A stretch of 64,000 bases of DNA from Pseudooceanicola sediminis (GTDB lineage Bacteria; Pseudomonadota; Alphaproteobacteria; Rhodobacterales; Rhodobacteraceae). Both the position numbers and the translations under genes were made by a program. Positions 46,278 through 56,287 of the stretch are shown piece after piece (the stretch's first letter is position 1; every line of letters starts with the position of its first letter). The notes under the pieces are model-generated. The model was not told the DNA's origin. It worked only from the letters and a program-made list of their open reading frames with translations, and searched no databases. The DNA is taken from the NCBI RefSeq assembly GCF_003575965.1, contig NZ_QWJJ01000010.1:62001-126000 (forward strand), read 5' to 3'.

Positions 46278-46321
46278 ATTTTTCACCGTTCGCTTACCGT
46301 CGAGATACCGTCAGGATACCG
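46278..46321 (-). repeat. phased array of four 11-bp CGGTAT-type units
   Basis: Read on the minus strand, CGGTAT (46321-46316), CGGTAT (46310-46305), CGGTAA (46299-46294) and CGGTGA (46288-46283) are exactly 11 bp apart. The same motif and spacing are seen at 27972-28026. It lies just upstream of the flavoprotein gene and downstream of the crotonase gene, both on the minus strand. Confidence 0.8.
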
Positions 46322-46372
46322 ACGTCGAAATTCTGTTATTTCAAAGGCTTGCGTGGTCCGCACCGACATCCC

Positions 46373-46978
46373 TCAGATCATCCGCTTGATCGCCGCGACA
46401 TGGGTCGTCTCGGCGGCCATCACATCCGTCGTCAGCATCAGCGCCGCATCGACCACGTCGCCATCGACAATCCGGTCGATCAGGCCGAACCACAGCGCCT
46501 CCTGTGCCGTTATCCTTTGCCCGCCCATCAGGATCAGCTTGGCGCGGGCCGGACCGACCAGCGCGACCAGCCGCCCCGGGTCCGACGGCTGTGGCAGAAA
46601 GCCGAGCCGCATCACCGGATAGAACAGGCGCGCGTCCGGTACGGCGATCCGCAGGTCACAGGCCAGCGCCATCCCCATCGCGCCCCCCGCCAGCGTGCCG
46701 TTCAGCGCCGCGATGGTCAGGCCCTGCACCGCCGCGACACCCGCCGAAAGACGCTCCCAAAGGGGCGAGACGCCAAGGCCCTTCCGAGCGGCCTCCAGAT
46801 CGGCGCCCGCGCTAAAGACCGCGCCGGTCCCGGTCAGGATAACCGATTGCGCCTTCTGTATCTTTTCAACGATATTGCACAGGGTTTCCAACATCTCCGG
46901 CGTCAGGGAATTGGCCTTTTCGGGGCGGTCGATGGTCACGATCCACTGCCCCGGGGCCCGTTCCTGGTGCCGGATCAC
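46373..46978 (-). CDS. enoyl-CoA hydratase/isomerase family protein
   Basis: A 201-residue crotonase-fold protein, shorter than the usual 255-260, because the C-terminal helices are trimmed. The oxyanion-hole parts VFSAGADLEAA and LNGTLAGGAMGMALACDLRI are present. The two catalytic glutamates of enoyl hydratases are not both evident, so another CoA reaction is possible. It overlaps the SDR gene by 4 nt, so the pair likely acts on the same acyl-CoA path. Confidence 0.85.
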   Translation of the reverse strand: MIRHQERAPGQWIVTIDRPEKANSLTPEMLETLCNIVEKIQKAQSVILTGTGAVFSAGADLEAARKGLGVSPLWERLSAGVAAVQGLTIAALNGTLAGGAMGMALACDLRIAVPDARLFYPVMRLGFLPQPSDPGRLVALVGPARAKLILMGGQRITAQEALWFGLIDRIVDGDVVDAALMLTTDVMAAETTHVAAIKRMI

Positions 46979-47730
46979 CTGCCCAGACCCAGCCGTGCGC
47001 GCAGCGCCTCGTCGCGCAAAGACAGCTCTTCGCCAAGGTGCGCATCGGACGCCGGATCACACATCCACAGCAGCGCACGCGCAGGCCATTCGGCGGGAAT
47101 ATGAGCCTCCCAATCCAGTTCGCTGACCGGGTTGACGCCGCTGGCCTTGATGTCGCGTTGCATCTGCGTCGCCACCGTTCCGGGGCTGAGGCCCATCACC
47201 CGCAGCCCCTTGTCCACGCCCTCCAGGTGCGCCGATTTCGTCAGCATCGCGGCGCCGGCCTTTGACGCGCAATAGGCGCTCCAGCCCTCCAGCGCGTTGT
47301 GCGCCGCGCCCGACGAAACGGTCAGGATGGTGCCGCCCCCGGCGGCCATCATCACCGGCATCGCGGCCCGCATCCCATTGAAAACGCCCTTGATATTGAT
47401 GTCGATGACGTGCCCCCATTCGTCCGGGTCGGCCTCGGCCAGCGGCGCGATGGGCTTCAGGATACCCGCGTTGTTGATCAGCACGTCGAGGCCGCCGAAG
47501 GTCTCGGTGACCATCTTGATCGCGGCCTCGACCTCCCAGTATCGCGACACGTCGCAGGGAATGGCCACCGCCGCCCGGCCGATCTCTCCGGCGAGAGCCG
47601 CGATCTCTTCCTCGCTGCGCGCCAGCAGGGCGACCCTGGCCCCGGCGGCGGCAAAGGTGCGCGCCGCCGCGGCGCCAATGCCCCGGCTGGCGCCCGTGAT
47701 CATCACCGTCTTTCCCGTCAGATCCGTCAT
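46975..47730 (-). CDS. short-chain dehydrogenase/reductase
   Basis: A 251-residue classical SDR with the cofactor motif TGASRGIG, NNAG in VLINNAGILKP, and the catalytic YxxxK in YCASKAG with a preceding serine (VSSGAAHN). The substrate is not assignable. It leads a two-gene operon with the crotonase-fold gene. Confidence 0.93.
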   Translation of the reverse strand: MTDLTGKTVMITGASRGIGAAAARTFAAAGARVALLARSEEEIAALAGEIGRAAVAIPCDVSRYWEVEAAIKMVTETFGGLDVLINNAGILKPIAPLAEADPDEWGHVIDINIKGVFNGMRAAMPVMMAAGGGTILTVSSGAAHNALEGWSAYCASKAGAAMLTKSAHLEGVDKGLRVMGLSPGTVATQMQRDIKASGVNPVSELDWEAHIPAEWPARALLWMCDPASDAHLGEELSLRDEALRARLGLGR

Positions 47731-47967
47731 CTGGAGTCTCTCCTGCCATTTGGCCCGTCACGGGCCTGTCTGTCGGCGCGACCCGTCCGGTGCGCCTTTG
47801 CCCCAGAGGTAGCGAAGCGCCGCACCACGGTCCACCCCGCACCGGCGTATCGCATGCGTTCAGACCGGCGGTTCTGCGCGGTCCGCCCCCACGATGGGCA
47901 ACCCTGCTTGACCGCATCCCCCCTGCCAGCAACACTGTGCCCATCCGCAGGAGGATCCGATTTGTTC

Positions 47968-49419
47968 ATGCGCACACCCCTCGTCATCAGCGGCCTGTTC
48001 CTGGCCCAAGCCTTTGCCACGCCAGCATTTTCCCTTACACCCGAGGAGGTCTGGACCGAATGGAACACCGCGCTGGACGGCTCCGGCATCCATGTCACCG
48101 CCGATGTGGAGCGTCTGGACCAGCAGATGAACATCACGCATCTGACGCTCCGCCTGCCCCCCGATGACGAGGGCGGATCGGCCGAGCTCAGCCTCGGCGG
48201 CATCACGCTGGCGCCGGTGGGGGACGGCACGGTGCGGATAACGCTGGAACCCGACACGCCCTTTGCGCTGACCACCCCCGGCCCGACGCTGCGCGGTCAT
48301 TACGCACAGGCCGGATTCGTCATGACGGCCAGCGGCGCACCGGGCGACACCGACTATGCCTACCGGGCGCAGACGCTGAACCTGCGCATCGATGAAATGT
48401 CCGGCCCCGACGGGGCGGTGCAACAGATGCAGCCCCCCATCACGTTGATCGCCGATGCGCCCTCGGGTCAGGCCAGCCTCGGCACGCGGGACAGGATCAG
48501 CCTGACCCAATCCTCGGCCATCGACAGCCTGCGGGTCTCGGTCCAGCAAACGGACCCCAAGGTCGGTGACCTGTCACTGAACCTGATGGCCAAGACGTTG
48601 AAATCCGACACGGAAAGCTGGATCGACCCGGCCCGCGTCGCCCAGGACGGTCTGCGTGCCGCGCGCCATTATTCCAGTGCGCAAAGCTTTGGCGCGGCTG
48701 ACATGCAGTTCAGTCTGGTCGATGGAAGTGACAGTTTGTACCTGCAATCCGACAGCCAGGGCGGCCAGTCCACCACCACCCTCGATGGCACCGGCCTCAG
48801 CTATGACATGACCGCTTCGCAAACCACGCTGGGGGTGCGCGGCAGCGACATACCCTTTGCGTTGCAGACATCGATCGGTCAGGTGCGCGCTGCCGCCAGT
48901 GGCCCCACCCAGCCGCAGGACAGCCCCCAACCCTTCAGCCTGACCGTCGCACTGGATCAGGTCACCCTGCCCGATATCGCCTGGGCCATCCTGGATGCCA
49001 CCGGCAAGCTGCCACGCGATCCCATTTCGCTGACGCTTGAAATGACAGGCGAGGGGCGCCTGCTGGCCAATGATCAACCGCCGGAAATCACCTCGCTGAA
49101 CGTTGAAAACTTTGACCTGCGCGGACTTGGCGCCCAGATCAGCGCCGACGGCGCGTTCGACGCCGATCCCGCGCAGCGCAGCCGCTTTGGCGCGTATCCC
49201 AAGTTCACCGGCCAGCTCAACGTCCGGGCAAAAGGCGTGATGTCCGTGATCCAGACGCTGACCAGCACCGGCATCCTGCCGCCCAGTGTCGGTTTTTCCT
49301 CGGCGCTTTATGCCGGGATGTTCGCGCGCCAGGTCAACGGCCCCGACGATCTGGCAACGACGCTCAAGGTTACGCCCGACGAAGAGATCATGATCAATGG
49401 GCAGGTTATCTCTCCCTGA
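47968..49419 (+). CDS. DUF2125 domain-containing protein
   Basis: A 483-residue protein with a signal peptide (VISGLFLAQAFATPAFS) and a long beta-rich DUF2125 region, probably periplasmic or membrane-associated. Its function is unknown. A TTG two codons upstream (47962) lies 7 nt from AGGAGG, whereas ATG 47968 is 13 nt away; either may be used. No operon partner is evident. Confidence 0.85.
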   Translation: MRTPLVISGLFLAQAFATPAFSLTPEEVWTEWNTALDGSGIHVTADVERLDQQMNITHLTLRLPPDDEGGSAELSLGGITLAPVGDGTVRITLEPDTPFALTTPGPTLRGHYAQAGFVMTASGAPGDTDYAYRAQTLNLRIDEMSGPDGAVQQMQPPITLIADAPSGQASLGTRDRISLTQSSAIDSLRVSVQQTDPKVGDLSLNLMAKTLKSDTESWIDPARVAQDGLRAARHYSSAQSFGAADMQFSLVDGSDSLYLQSDSQGGQSTTTLDGTGLSYDMTASQTTLGVRGSDIPFALQTSIGQVRAAASGPTQPQDSPQPFSLTVALDQVTLPDIAWAILDATGKLPRDPISLTLEMTGEGRLLANDQPPEITSLNVENFDLRGLGAQISADGAFDADPAQRSRFGAYPKFTGQLNVRAKGVMSVIQTLTSTGILPPSVGFSSALYAGMFARQVNGPDDLATTLKVTPDEEIMINGQVISP

Positions 49420-49517
49420 TCCCGTCGCAGCAGGTGCAATCGCTCCGCGACCCTCAGCCGCCTTGATCCGCTGCCCCCCAGCGGCTAGGTCAGGGGCAGT
49501 CTTCCTTGAGGGTTCCC

Positions 49518-50861
49518 ATGTCGCAATCACTGGCCGATCTCACACATAAGCTGCTGGAGGCCGCGCGCGCGGCCGGGGCCGATGCGGCGGATGCCCTGTC
49601 GCGCCAAGGCAGCTCGCTCTCGATCGACGTGCGCAGCGGCACTCTGGAGCACGCCGAGCGCGCCGAAGGGTTCGAGGCCGGTCTGCGGGTTTTCGTGGGC
49701 AAGCGTCAGGCCTGTGTCTCCGGCTCGGACAGTCGGCCTGAAACTTTCGCGATGATGGCCGAACGCGCCGTTGCCATGGCCCGCGAAGCGCCCGAGGATG
49801 CCCATATCGGCATTGCGGACCCGGATCAGCTCTCGGCACGACGCGACGCCGAAGGGCTTGAGATGTATGACAATTCGCCCGAACCCGACCCGGCCCAATT
49901 GCAGGACGACGCGATGCGTGCCGAGGCCGCGGCCCTTGCCCATGACGGCATCAGCCAGGCCGAAGCCTCGGCCGGTTACGGCGCGAGCGAGATCTACATG
50001 GCCGCGACCAACGGCTTTTCCGGCAATTACAAACGCTCGTCCCGCTCGATTTCCTGCGTCGCGATCGCCGGCACCGGTGCTGCGATGGAACGCGACTATG
50101 ACGGCGATGGACGGGTGTTTCAGGCGGATCTGCGCAGCCCGGACGAGATCGGGGCGCTTGCCGCGGAACGTGCCCTGCAACGCATCGGCGCCACGGCTCC
50201 GAAAACCGGGGCCTATCCGGTATTGTTTGACGAACGCGTCGCGGCCAGCCTGATCGGCCACCTGTGCGGGGCGGTGAACGGGGCGGCAATCGCGCGCGGC
50301 TCGTCCTTCCTCAGCGACCGGCTGGGGCAACAGGTGCTGCCCACCGGCATGTCGCTGATCGAGGACCCGCTGCGCAAACGCGTCGGCAATTCGCGCCCCT
50401 TCGACGCCGAAGGTCTGGCCACCGCGCGCCGCGAAATCGTCTCGGACGGTATCCTGACCGGCTGGACGCTCGACCTCGCCACCGCGCGCAAGCTGGGCAT
50501 GACCTCTACCGCCAATGCCGCGCGCGGTCTGTCGTCGCCACCGTCGCCGTCGAACTGGAACCTGTCGCTGACACAGGGCAGCGCGACCCGCGCCGACCTG
50601 ATCGCTCAGATGGGCACCGGGCTGTTGGTCACGTCGATGATCGGGTCGACCATCAATCCCAACACCGGCGATTATTCCCGTGGCGCGGCCGGTTTCTGGG
50701 TGGAGAACGGCGAAATCATCAGGCCGGTCAACGAATGCACCATCGCGGGCAATTTGCGCGACATGCTGCAACGGCTGATCCCGGCAAACGATGCCAAGAC
50801 ATGGCGCGCCACTGTCGTGCCGTCGCTGCTGGTCGAAGGGATGACGATTGCGGGGTCCTGA
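49518..50861 (+). CDS. TldE/PmbA-like metallopeptidase homologue
   Basis: A 447-residue TldD/PmbA family protein. TldE pairs with TldD to cleave peptides such as microcin B17 precursor and CcdA. The blocks SLSIDVRSGTLEHAERAEGF and VTSMIGSTINPNTGDYSRGA are typical. The HExxxH zinc motif is that of TldD and is absent here, as expected for TldE. No tldD gene is near. GAGGG precedes ATG 49518. It overlaps the next gene by 14 nt. Confidence 0.9.
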   Translation: MSQSLADLTHKLLEAARAAGADAADALSRQGSSLSIDVRSGTLEHAERAEGFEAGLRVFVGKRQACVSGSDSRPETFAMMAERAVAMAREAPEDAHIGIADPDQLSARRDAEGLEMYDNSPEPDPAQLQDDAMRAEAAALAHDGISQAEASAGYGASEIYMAATNGFSGNYKRSSRSISCVAIAGTGAAMERDYDGDGRVFQADLRSPDEIGALAAERALQRIGATAPKTGAYPVLFDERVAASLIGHLCGAVNGAAIARGSSFLSDRLGQQVLPTGMSLIEDPLRKRVGNSRPFDAEGLATARREIVSDGILTGWTLDLATARKLGMTSTANAARGLSSPPSPSNWNLSLTQGSATRADLIAQMGTGLLVTSMIGSTINPNTGDYSRGAAGFWVENGEIIRPVNECTIAGNLRDMLQRLIPANDAKTWRATVVPSLLVEGMTIAGS

Positions 50862-51726
50862 GGCGGGTACAGACGACCTCGATCTGCTGATCGACGCCGC
50901 CCTTGCTTCGGGCGAGATCGCGCGCGGCTTTGCCCAGCGGGGCTATCAGACATGGGAAAAGGCCGACGATCAGGGCCCGGTGACCGAGGCCGACCTGGCC
51001 GTCAACACCATGCTGCACCGCGAACTGGGCGCGGCCCGCCCACATTACGGCTGGCTGTCCGAGGAAAGCCCCGACCACGACGCCCGCCTGTCGCAGGACC
51101 GCGTCTTCATCATCGACCCGATCGACGGCACCCGTGCCTTCGTCAACGGACGCGAGACATGGGCACATTCCCTTGCCGTGGCCACGGGCGGGCGCATCAC
51201 CGCCGCCGTGGTCTATCTGCCGATGAAGGACCGCCTGTACGCCGCCGCCGCAGGGCGCGGCGCCACGCTGAACGGCGTGCCGATCCTGTGCACCGCCCAA
51301 TCGCAGCTGTCCGGCGCCACCGTGCTGGCAGCCCGCCCGAATTTCGATGCCGCGAACTGGCGCCAGACCGTGCCCGATTTCGACCGCGTCTATCGCCCCT
51401 CGCTGGCCTACAGGCTGTCGCTGGTCGGACAGGGGCGCTTTGACGCCATGCTGACCCTGCGCCCCAGCTGGGAATGGGACATTGCCGCCGGTTCGCTGAT
51501 TGTCGAGGAATCCGGTGCCATCGCGTCGGATCGGATCGGTGGCCCGCTGCGGTTCAACAACCCGCGACCGCTGCTGAATGGGGTGATCGCGGCAGGCCCC
51601 GTCTTGCACGAAAAGATGGTCGCCGAACTCGCCCCGCGTCGCCCGCGCAACATCGACGCAGCCCCCCACGGCGCGCCGACAGACAGGCCGCTGGGCGCCC
51701 CCGGCCTGCCGCCCCGGCGCGAATGA
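50848..51726 (+). CDS. inositol-monophosphatase family phosphatase (CysQ-like)
   Basis: A 292-residue Mg-dependent phosphatase. The metal site is formed by WLSEESPDHD, D90-PIDGT in IIDPIDGTRAF, and WEWDIAAGSLI. CysQ members hydrolyse 3'-phosphoadenosine 5'-phosphate; other members act on inositol phosphate or fructose bisphosphate. I would favour CysQ-like. The start is TTG 50848 with GAAGGG 7 nt upstream, inside the end of the TldE gene. A Pro/Arg-rich tail follows the domain. Confidence 0.88.
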   Translation: MRGPEAGTDDLDLLIDAALASGEIARGFAQRGYQTWEKADDQGPVTEADLAVNTMLHRELGAARPHYGWLSEESPDHDARLSQDRVFIIDPIDGTRAFVNGRETWAHSLAVATGGRITAAVVYLPMKDRLYAAAAGRGATLNGVPILCTAQSQLSGATVLAARPNFDAANWRQTVPDFDRVYRPSLAYRLSLVGQGRFDAMLTLRPSWEWDIAAGSLIVEESGAIASDRIGGPLRFNNPRPLLNGVIAAGPVLHEKMVAELAPRRPRNIDAAPHGAPTDRPLGAPGLPPRRE

Positions 51727-51955
51727 CCCACCGCGCGCTCTGCGTCGCTGGTTGTTGAAACCACCGGGACAAGCCTCTGTCGGCCCAGTCACGATCAACG
51801 CTACGATCACCGTCACCATCATCTCGCGGCCCCTGCGCCCGCCCGCGCAAAGCCGCGCGCATTTTCCCCTTCCCCTTGACCCTGCGGCCCAATCTGCGCA
51901 GGTTGCGCAAAGCCATTTCCGCATCTCGCAACCCATCGTGAACAGGAGCCTGACC

Positions 51956-52201
51956 ATGGCGCAACGCCTACACCTCGTCTTCGGAGGAGAGCTCGTCGAT
52001 CCGGCCAAGAACGTCTTTCGCGACGTCGACAACCTGGATATCGTCGGGATGTTTCCCAATTACGCCAGTGCCTTCGACGCCTGGAAGGCCGCCGCGCAAA
52101 AGACCGTGGACAACGCGCACATGCGCTATTTCATCGCCCATATTCACCGCCTGCGCGATGAAGAGGTCGAAGTGTCGACCACCGAGGAACTGGGTCACTG
52201 A
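51956..52201 (+). CDS. DUF4170 domain-containing protein
   Basis: An 81-residue protein of the DUF4170 family: LHLVFGGELVDPAKNVF, then NYASAFDAWKAAAQKTVD. It has no signal or membrane part. Its conserved place is ahead of the WaaA-like and lpxK genes, which hints at a link to lipid A or Kdo metabolism, but its function is unknown. AGGAG lies 7 nt before the start. Confidence 0.88.
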   Translation: MAQRLHLVFGGELVDPAKNVFRDVDNLDIVGMFPNYASAFDAWKAAAQKTVDNAHMRYFIAHIHRLRDEEVEVSTTEELGH

Positions 52202-52207
52202 TCCGTC

Positions 52208-53428
52208 ATGGCGCGCACAGCCGGTTTTGCCGCCTACAAGGCCCTGACCCGTCGTGCTGCGCGCCCGCAGGCGGCAGAGGCCGCACCGCCACGCCCGCGC
52301 GGCGTCCTGATCTGGATTCACTGCCCCCTTGCCGCCCGTCAGAAAGCCGCTGAACAGCTTGCCAATCGCCTGATCGCACAGGACGAAGGCTATACCATCC
52401 TGCTCAGCTTTACCGAGGCCGGCACCCAGCCGCTGCCCGATGACCCGTCGTTGCTGCACAGCACGCTGCCCGACGATGACAGCGCCGCCGTCACCGCCTT
52501 TCTCGATCACTGGCGCCCGGATCTGCTGATCTGGATGACCGGTCACCTGCGGCCGACCCTGCTGAACCAGGCGCGCCGCCAGAACGTGCCGATGCTGCTG
52601 GCCGAAGCCGAGGAGGACGCCTTCGACGAACCGCGGTGGGGCCTGCGCGTGACCCAAAGCCGCCGTCTGCTGGCCGGATTTCACACCGTGCTGGCCAGTT
52701 CGGCCAATACCGCGCGCAAGCTGCAACGCCACGGCGTCGAACAGGCCTTGATCGAGATCACCGGCCCCTTGCAGGAAGGCGGCACGGCACTGACCTGCGA
52801 CGACGCCCTGCGCGATGACCTGGCCGCGGGCCTGGCGGGACGCCCGATCTGGCTGGCGGCGATGGTCCAGCTCGAAGAACTGGAAACGGTGCTCGATGCG
52901 CATCGCCGGGCCTCGCGCCTTGCGCATCGGCTGCTGCTGGTGCTGGTCCCCGCCCGCCCCGAAGATGCCGACAGGATGGCTGAAATCATGGCGCGCGAAG
53001 GCTGGCGCGCCCTCCGCTGGTCCCGCGACGACGCCCCGCGCGAAGAAACCCAGGTGCTGCTGGCCGACGGCTGCGATGAGATGGGCCTGTGGTACCGCCT
53101 GTCGCCGGTCACCTTCATGGCCGGATCGCTGAAACGCGGCATGAAAGGGCATGATCCCTACGCGCCCGCCGCGCTCGGCTCGGCCATCCTCTACGGGCCC
53201 TTCGTGTCGCGCCATATCGCCAGCTATGCGCGTCTGTCCAAGGCGGGCGCGGCCCGGATGATCCGCGATTCCGATGGGCTGCAAAAGGCATTGTCGCGCC
53301 TGATCGCCCCGGATCAGGCCGCCACCATGGCAGCTGCGGCCTGGCAGGTCGCGACCGACGGAGCCGAGGCGACGGATCGCGTGATCGACTGGGCGCGCGC
53401 CGAACTCGACATGGCAGGTACCCGCTGA
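52208..53428 (+). CDS. WaaA-like Kdo-transferase homologue lacking catalytic motif
   Basis: A 406-residue GT-B protein related to 3-deoxy-manno-octulosonic-acid transferase. The C-terminal half matches WaaA ([32 protein letters not shown]). In the N-terminal half the usual HAxSxGE motif with its catalytic glutamate reads [10 protein letters not shown] (36-45), so ordinary Kdo transfer is doubtful. No N-terminal membrane anchor is seen. It lies between DUF4170 and lpxK, whose ATG overlaps its stop, which ties it to lipid A work. Confidence 0.8.
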   Translation: MARTAGFAAYKALTRRAARPQAAEAAPPRPRGVLIWIHCPLAARQKAAEQLANRLIAQDEGYTILLSFTEAGTQPLPDDPSLLHSTLPDDDSAAVTAFLDHWRPDLLIWMTGHLRPTLLNQARRQNVPMLLAEAEEDAFDEPRWGLRVTQSRRLLAGFHTVLASSANTARKLQRHGVEQALIEITGPLQEGGTALTCDDALRDDLAAGLAGRPIWLAAMVQLEELETVLDAHRRASRLAHRLLLVLVPARPEDADRMAEIMAREGWRALRWSRDDAPREETQVLLADGCDEMGLWYRLSPVTFMAGSLKRGMKGHDPYAPAALGSAILYGPFVSRHIASYARLSKAGAARMIRDSDGLQKALSRLIAPDQAATMAAAAWQVATDGAEATDRVIDWARAELDMAGTR

Positions 53429-54423
53429 TGCAGACCCCCGGGTTCTGGTTCACCCCGCCCGCGCGCCCCGCCCTGCGCGCCCGCGTCCTCGCGCCGCTCG
53501 GCCACCTCTATGGCCGCGCCACCGCCAGACGCCTTGCCGGGACCACGGGATACGACCCTGGCGTGCCGGTGATCTGCGTCGGAAACCTGAACGCGGGCGG
53601 CACAGGCAAGACTCCAACCGCGATCGACCTGCTGATGCGCCTGACCGCGCGTGGCCTGTCACCTCACTTCATCTCGCGCGGATATGGCGGCACCCTGACC
53701 GGCCCCACCCGCGTCGACCCGACCCGCCACAGTGCCGGACAAACCGGCGACGAACCCCTGCTGCTGGCCGCCTTCGCCCCCGGCTGGATCGCCCGTGATC
53801 GCATCGCAGGCGCCCGAGCAGCGACTGCGGCGGGGGCTGACGTCCTCGTGCTTGACGACGGCTTTCAGGACCCCTCGCTGCTCAAGACCCTCTCACTCGT
53901 GGTGGTCGATGCCGCCCGCGGCTTCGGCAATGGCCGCTGCCTGCCCGCGGGCCCCCTGCGCGAACCCGTCGCCCCCGGCCTCGCCCGCGCCGACCTGCTG
54001 CTCTCGATCGGCGACACCCAGGCCCAGGATACCTTCGCGGCCGCCTGGCAGCACACCATCACGCTGCCGCATCTGACGGGCCGCCTTGCCCCGCTGCAGA
54101 CAGGGATGGACTGGCAGGGCCTGGACGTGCTGGCCTTCGCCGGCATCGCCCACCCGGAAAAGATCTTTGCCACCCTGCGTCAGCTCGGCGCCAATATCCG
54201 CCACGCCGAACCCCTCGCCGACCATCAGCCGCTGACCAATGCCCTTCTGGCCCGCCTGGAACGCGATGCCGCCGCCCTCGGGGCCCAGCTGGTCACCACG
54301 GAAAAGGACGCGGTCCGCCTGCCGCAAGGATTTCGCCAAAAGGTGCTGACAGTGCCGGTGCGCCTGGCGATCGACGACGCCGCGCCCCTCGACGCCGCGC
54401 TGGACCGCCTCTTCCCCGCCTAG
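53428..54423 (+). CDS. lpxK: tetraacyldisaccharide 4'-kinase
   Basis: A 331-residue lipid A kinase that phosphorylates the 4' position of the disaccharide at the inner membrane. The P-loop is [12 protein letters not shown] (51-62), and [12 protein letters not shown] is the second family motif. The N-terminal hydrophobic helix is short. The ATG overlaps the stop of the upstream gene (TGATG), so it is coupled. Confidence 0.96.
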   Translation: MQTPGFWFTPPARPALRARVLAPLGHLYGRATARRLAGTTGYDPGVPVICVGNLNAGGTGKTPTAIDLLMRLTARGLSPHFISRGYGGTLTGPTRVDPTRHSAGQTGDEPLLLAAFAPGWIARDRIAGARAATAAGADVLVLDDGFQDPSLLKTLSLVVVDAARGFGNGRCLPAGPLREPVAPGLARADLLLSIGDTQAQDTFAAAWQHTITLPHLTGRLAPLQTGMDWQGLDVLAFAGIAHPEKIFATLRQLGANIRHAEPLADHQPLTNALLARLERDAAALGAQLVTTEKDAVRLPQGFRQKVLTVPVRLAIDDAAPLDAALDRLFPA

Positions 54424-54497
54424 ACTTTGCGCCCGATCCCCGGTCTCACCGGCCGACAGATGTGGCCACTCCCTCACCCGACATGACCCGGAATGGC

Positions 54498-54518
54498 AAA
54501 AGGGGCGCGAACGCCCCT
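54498..54518 (-). terminator. terminator of the adenosine kinase gene
   Basis: AGGGGCG (54501-54507) and CGCCCCT (54512-54518) form a 7-bp stem with a CGAA loop. On the minus strand it is followed by TTTT. It lies between two convergent genes. Confidence 0.7.
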
Positions 54519-54568
54519 GATGTTTCCCTGTTCCAAATATCCAGCCTGCGCATCGCGAGCAGCGGGTG

Positions 54569-55555
54569 CTACATCAGACCTTCTGCGGCGAACAGGGCCT
54601 TCAGATCCGCTTCCGGGCGTGCGCCGTAATGGCTGATCACCTCGGCGGCCGCGACACAGCCCATCCGCCCCGATGTCTCGATATCCGCGCCGGTCGCCAA
54701 CCCGTAGAGGAACCCGGACGCGAACAGATCGCCCGCGCCGGTCGCGTCGACCGGCGTGATCGCCCGCACGGGCACCGTCACGCTTTGATCGCCGCGCACG
54801 ATCACCACGTCATGGCCCGAACGGGTGCAGACCACCAGGCCGCTCTCGCTCGCAGCCGTTTCCAGCGCGGCACCCAGGTCGTCGGTTTCGTACAGCGACT
54901 TCCACTCGTGCTCGTTGCCGATGACATAATCCAGCTCCTTCACCAGGCGACGGAAATCGGCCCGATGCCGGTCGACGCAAAACGGATCCGACAGCGCGAT
55001 CCCGGCCATGCCTCCGGCGGAACGCACCAGCCGCGCGGCGGTCTTGAACGCTTCCTTGCCTTTGTCCTTGTCGTACAGGTACCCCTCCAGAAACAGGATC
55101 CGCGCCGAATTGCAGATTTCCTCGGGCACGTCATCAGGGCCGACCTCGGACGAAATGCCGAGGTAGGTGTTCATCGACCGCTCGCCATCCGGGCTGACGA
55201 AGATCATCGAGCGCGAGCTGGGCAACGTGCCACCGGCCACCGGTTCATTGGGAAAATCCGTGCCCCCCGCGCGGGTCTCGGCAGCATAGCTCATGCCGAC
55301 ATCGTCGTCGCTGACCTTGCCGATAAAGGCGGTCTTCAGACCCAGGTTGGCCACCCCGGCCACGGAATTGGCCACCGATCCGCCGGGGATCTGCCGCCGG
55401 CTCTGCATCGCGCCATACAGAACCTCGGCCCGCTCCTGCTCGATCAGCTGCATGATACCCTTTTCGATCCCCATGCTGGACAGAAAGGCATCGTCGTTCT
55501 GGCTGATCACGTCCATCACGGCATTGCCGATTCCGATCACATCATATTTGGTCAT
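54569..55555 (-). CDS. adenosine kinase (PfkB family)
   Basis: A 328-residue ribokinase-fold kinase. The PfkB signatures are GGSVANSVAGVANLG and PVDATGAGDLFASGFLYG (catalytic Asp in the latter). Members of this alphaproteobacterial branch are called adenosine kinase; other sugar or nucleoside substrates are possible. It is coupled to nth by an ATGA overlap. Confidence 0.9.
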   Translation of the reverse strand: MTKYDVIGIGNAVMDVISQNDDAFLSSMGIEKGIMQLIEQERAEVLYGAMQSRRQIPGGSVANSVAGVANLGLKTAFIGKVSDDDVGMSYAAETRAGGTDFPNEPVAGGTLPSSRSMIFVSPDGERSMNTYLGISSEVGPDDVPEEICNSARILFLEGYLYDKDKGKEAFKTAARLVRSAGGMAGIALSDPFCVDRHRADFRRLVKELDYVIGNEHEWKSLYETDDLGAALETAASESGLVVCTRSGHDVVIVRGDQSVTVPVRAITPVDATGAGDLFASGFLYGLATGADIETSGRMGCVAAAEVISHYGARPEADLKALFAAEGLM

Positions 55556-56196
55556 AGGTTCTTGTCCTCGTATTCACACAGATCGCGGATCAGGCAGGCC
55601 GCGCATTTGGGTTTGCGGGCGACGCAGATATAGCGCCCGTGCAATATCATCCAGTGATGAGCATGGCGTTGAAAGTCGACGGGGATATTGTCTTCAATTG
55701 CCCGTTCCACCGCCACCACGTCCTTGCCCGGTGCGATGCCCGACCGGTTGCCAAGGCGAAAGATATGGGTGTCGACCGCTTGCGCCGGATAGTGCCACCA
55801 CATGTTCAGCACGACGTTGGCCGTCTTGCGCCCGACACCGGGCAGGCTCTCCAGCGCGGCGCGCGAATTGGGCACCTCGCCGCCATAGTCGTCAACCAGG
55901 ATCTGCGCCATTCGGATCACGTTCCTGGCCTTGTTCCGAAACAGCCCGATCGTCTTGATATGCTCGATCAGACCCTCTTCGCCAAGCGCCAGCATCTTTT
56001 CCGGCGTGTCGGCAATCGGAAACAGGGCCCGTGTCGCCTTGTTGACCCCGGCATCGGTGGCCTGCGCCGACAGCGCGACCGCCACCAGCAGGGTATAGGC
56101 GTTCACGTGATCCAGTTCGCCCTTGGGCGCTGCCTCGGCGGCCTGGAACCGGGAAAAGATCTCCCGCAGGGTCTGATAGGGAAGTTGTCGGGCCAT
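55552..56196 (-). CDS. nth: endonuclease III
   Basis: A 214-residue DNA glycosylase/AP lyase for oxidised pyrimidines. The helix-hairpin-helix LPGVGRKTANVVL contains the catalytic lysine, VDTHIFRL the catalytic aspartate, and C191-x6-C198-x2-C201-x5-C207 binds the 4Fe-4S cluster. The open frame is longer upstream, but ATG 56196 gives the normal length. It overlaps the adenosine kinase start, so the two form an operon. Confidence 0.96.
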   Translation of the reverse strand: MARQLPYQTLREIFSRFQAAEAAPKGELDHVNAYTLLVAVALSAQATDAGVNKATRALFPIADTPEKMLALGEEGLIEHIKTIGLFRNKARNVIRMAQILVDDYGGEVPNSRAALESLPGVGRKTANVVLNMWWHYPAQAVDTHIFRLGNRSGIAPGKDVVAVERAIEDNIPVDFQRHAHHWMILHGRYICVARKPKCAACLIRDLCEYEDKNL

Positions 56197-56287
56197 CCGC
56201 GTTTTCTGCCCTGAAAGCGCGATTACAACAAGTCCATTTAACCCGGCAGCAACCGCAGCCCCCCATTGTGGTGGCGGAGGTCGCGAC

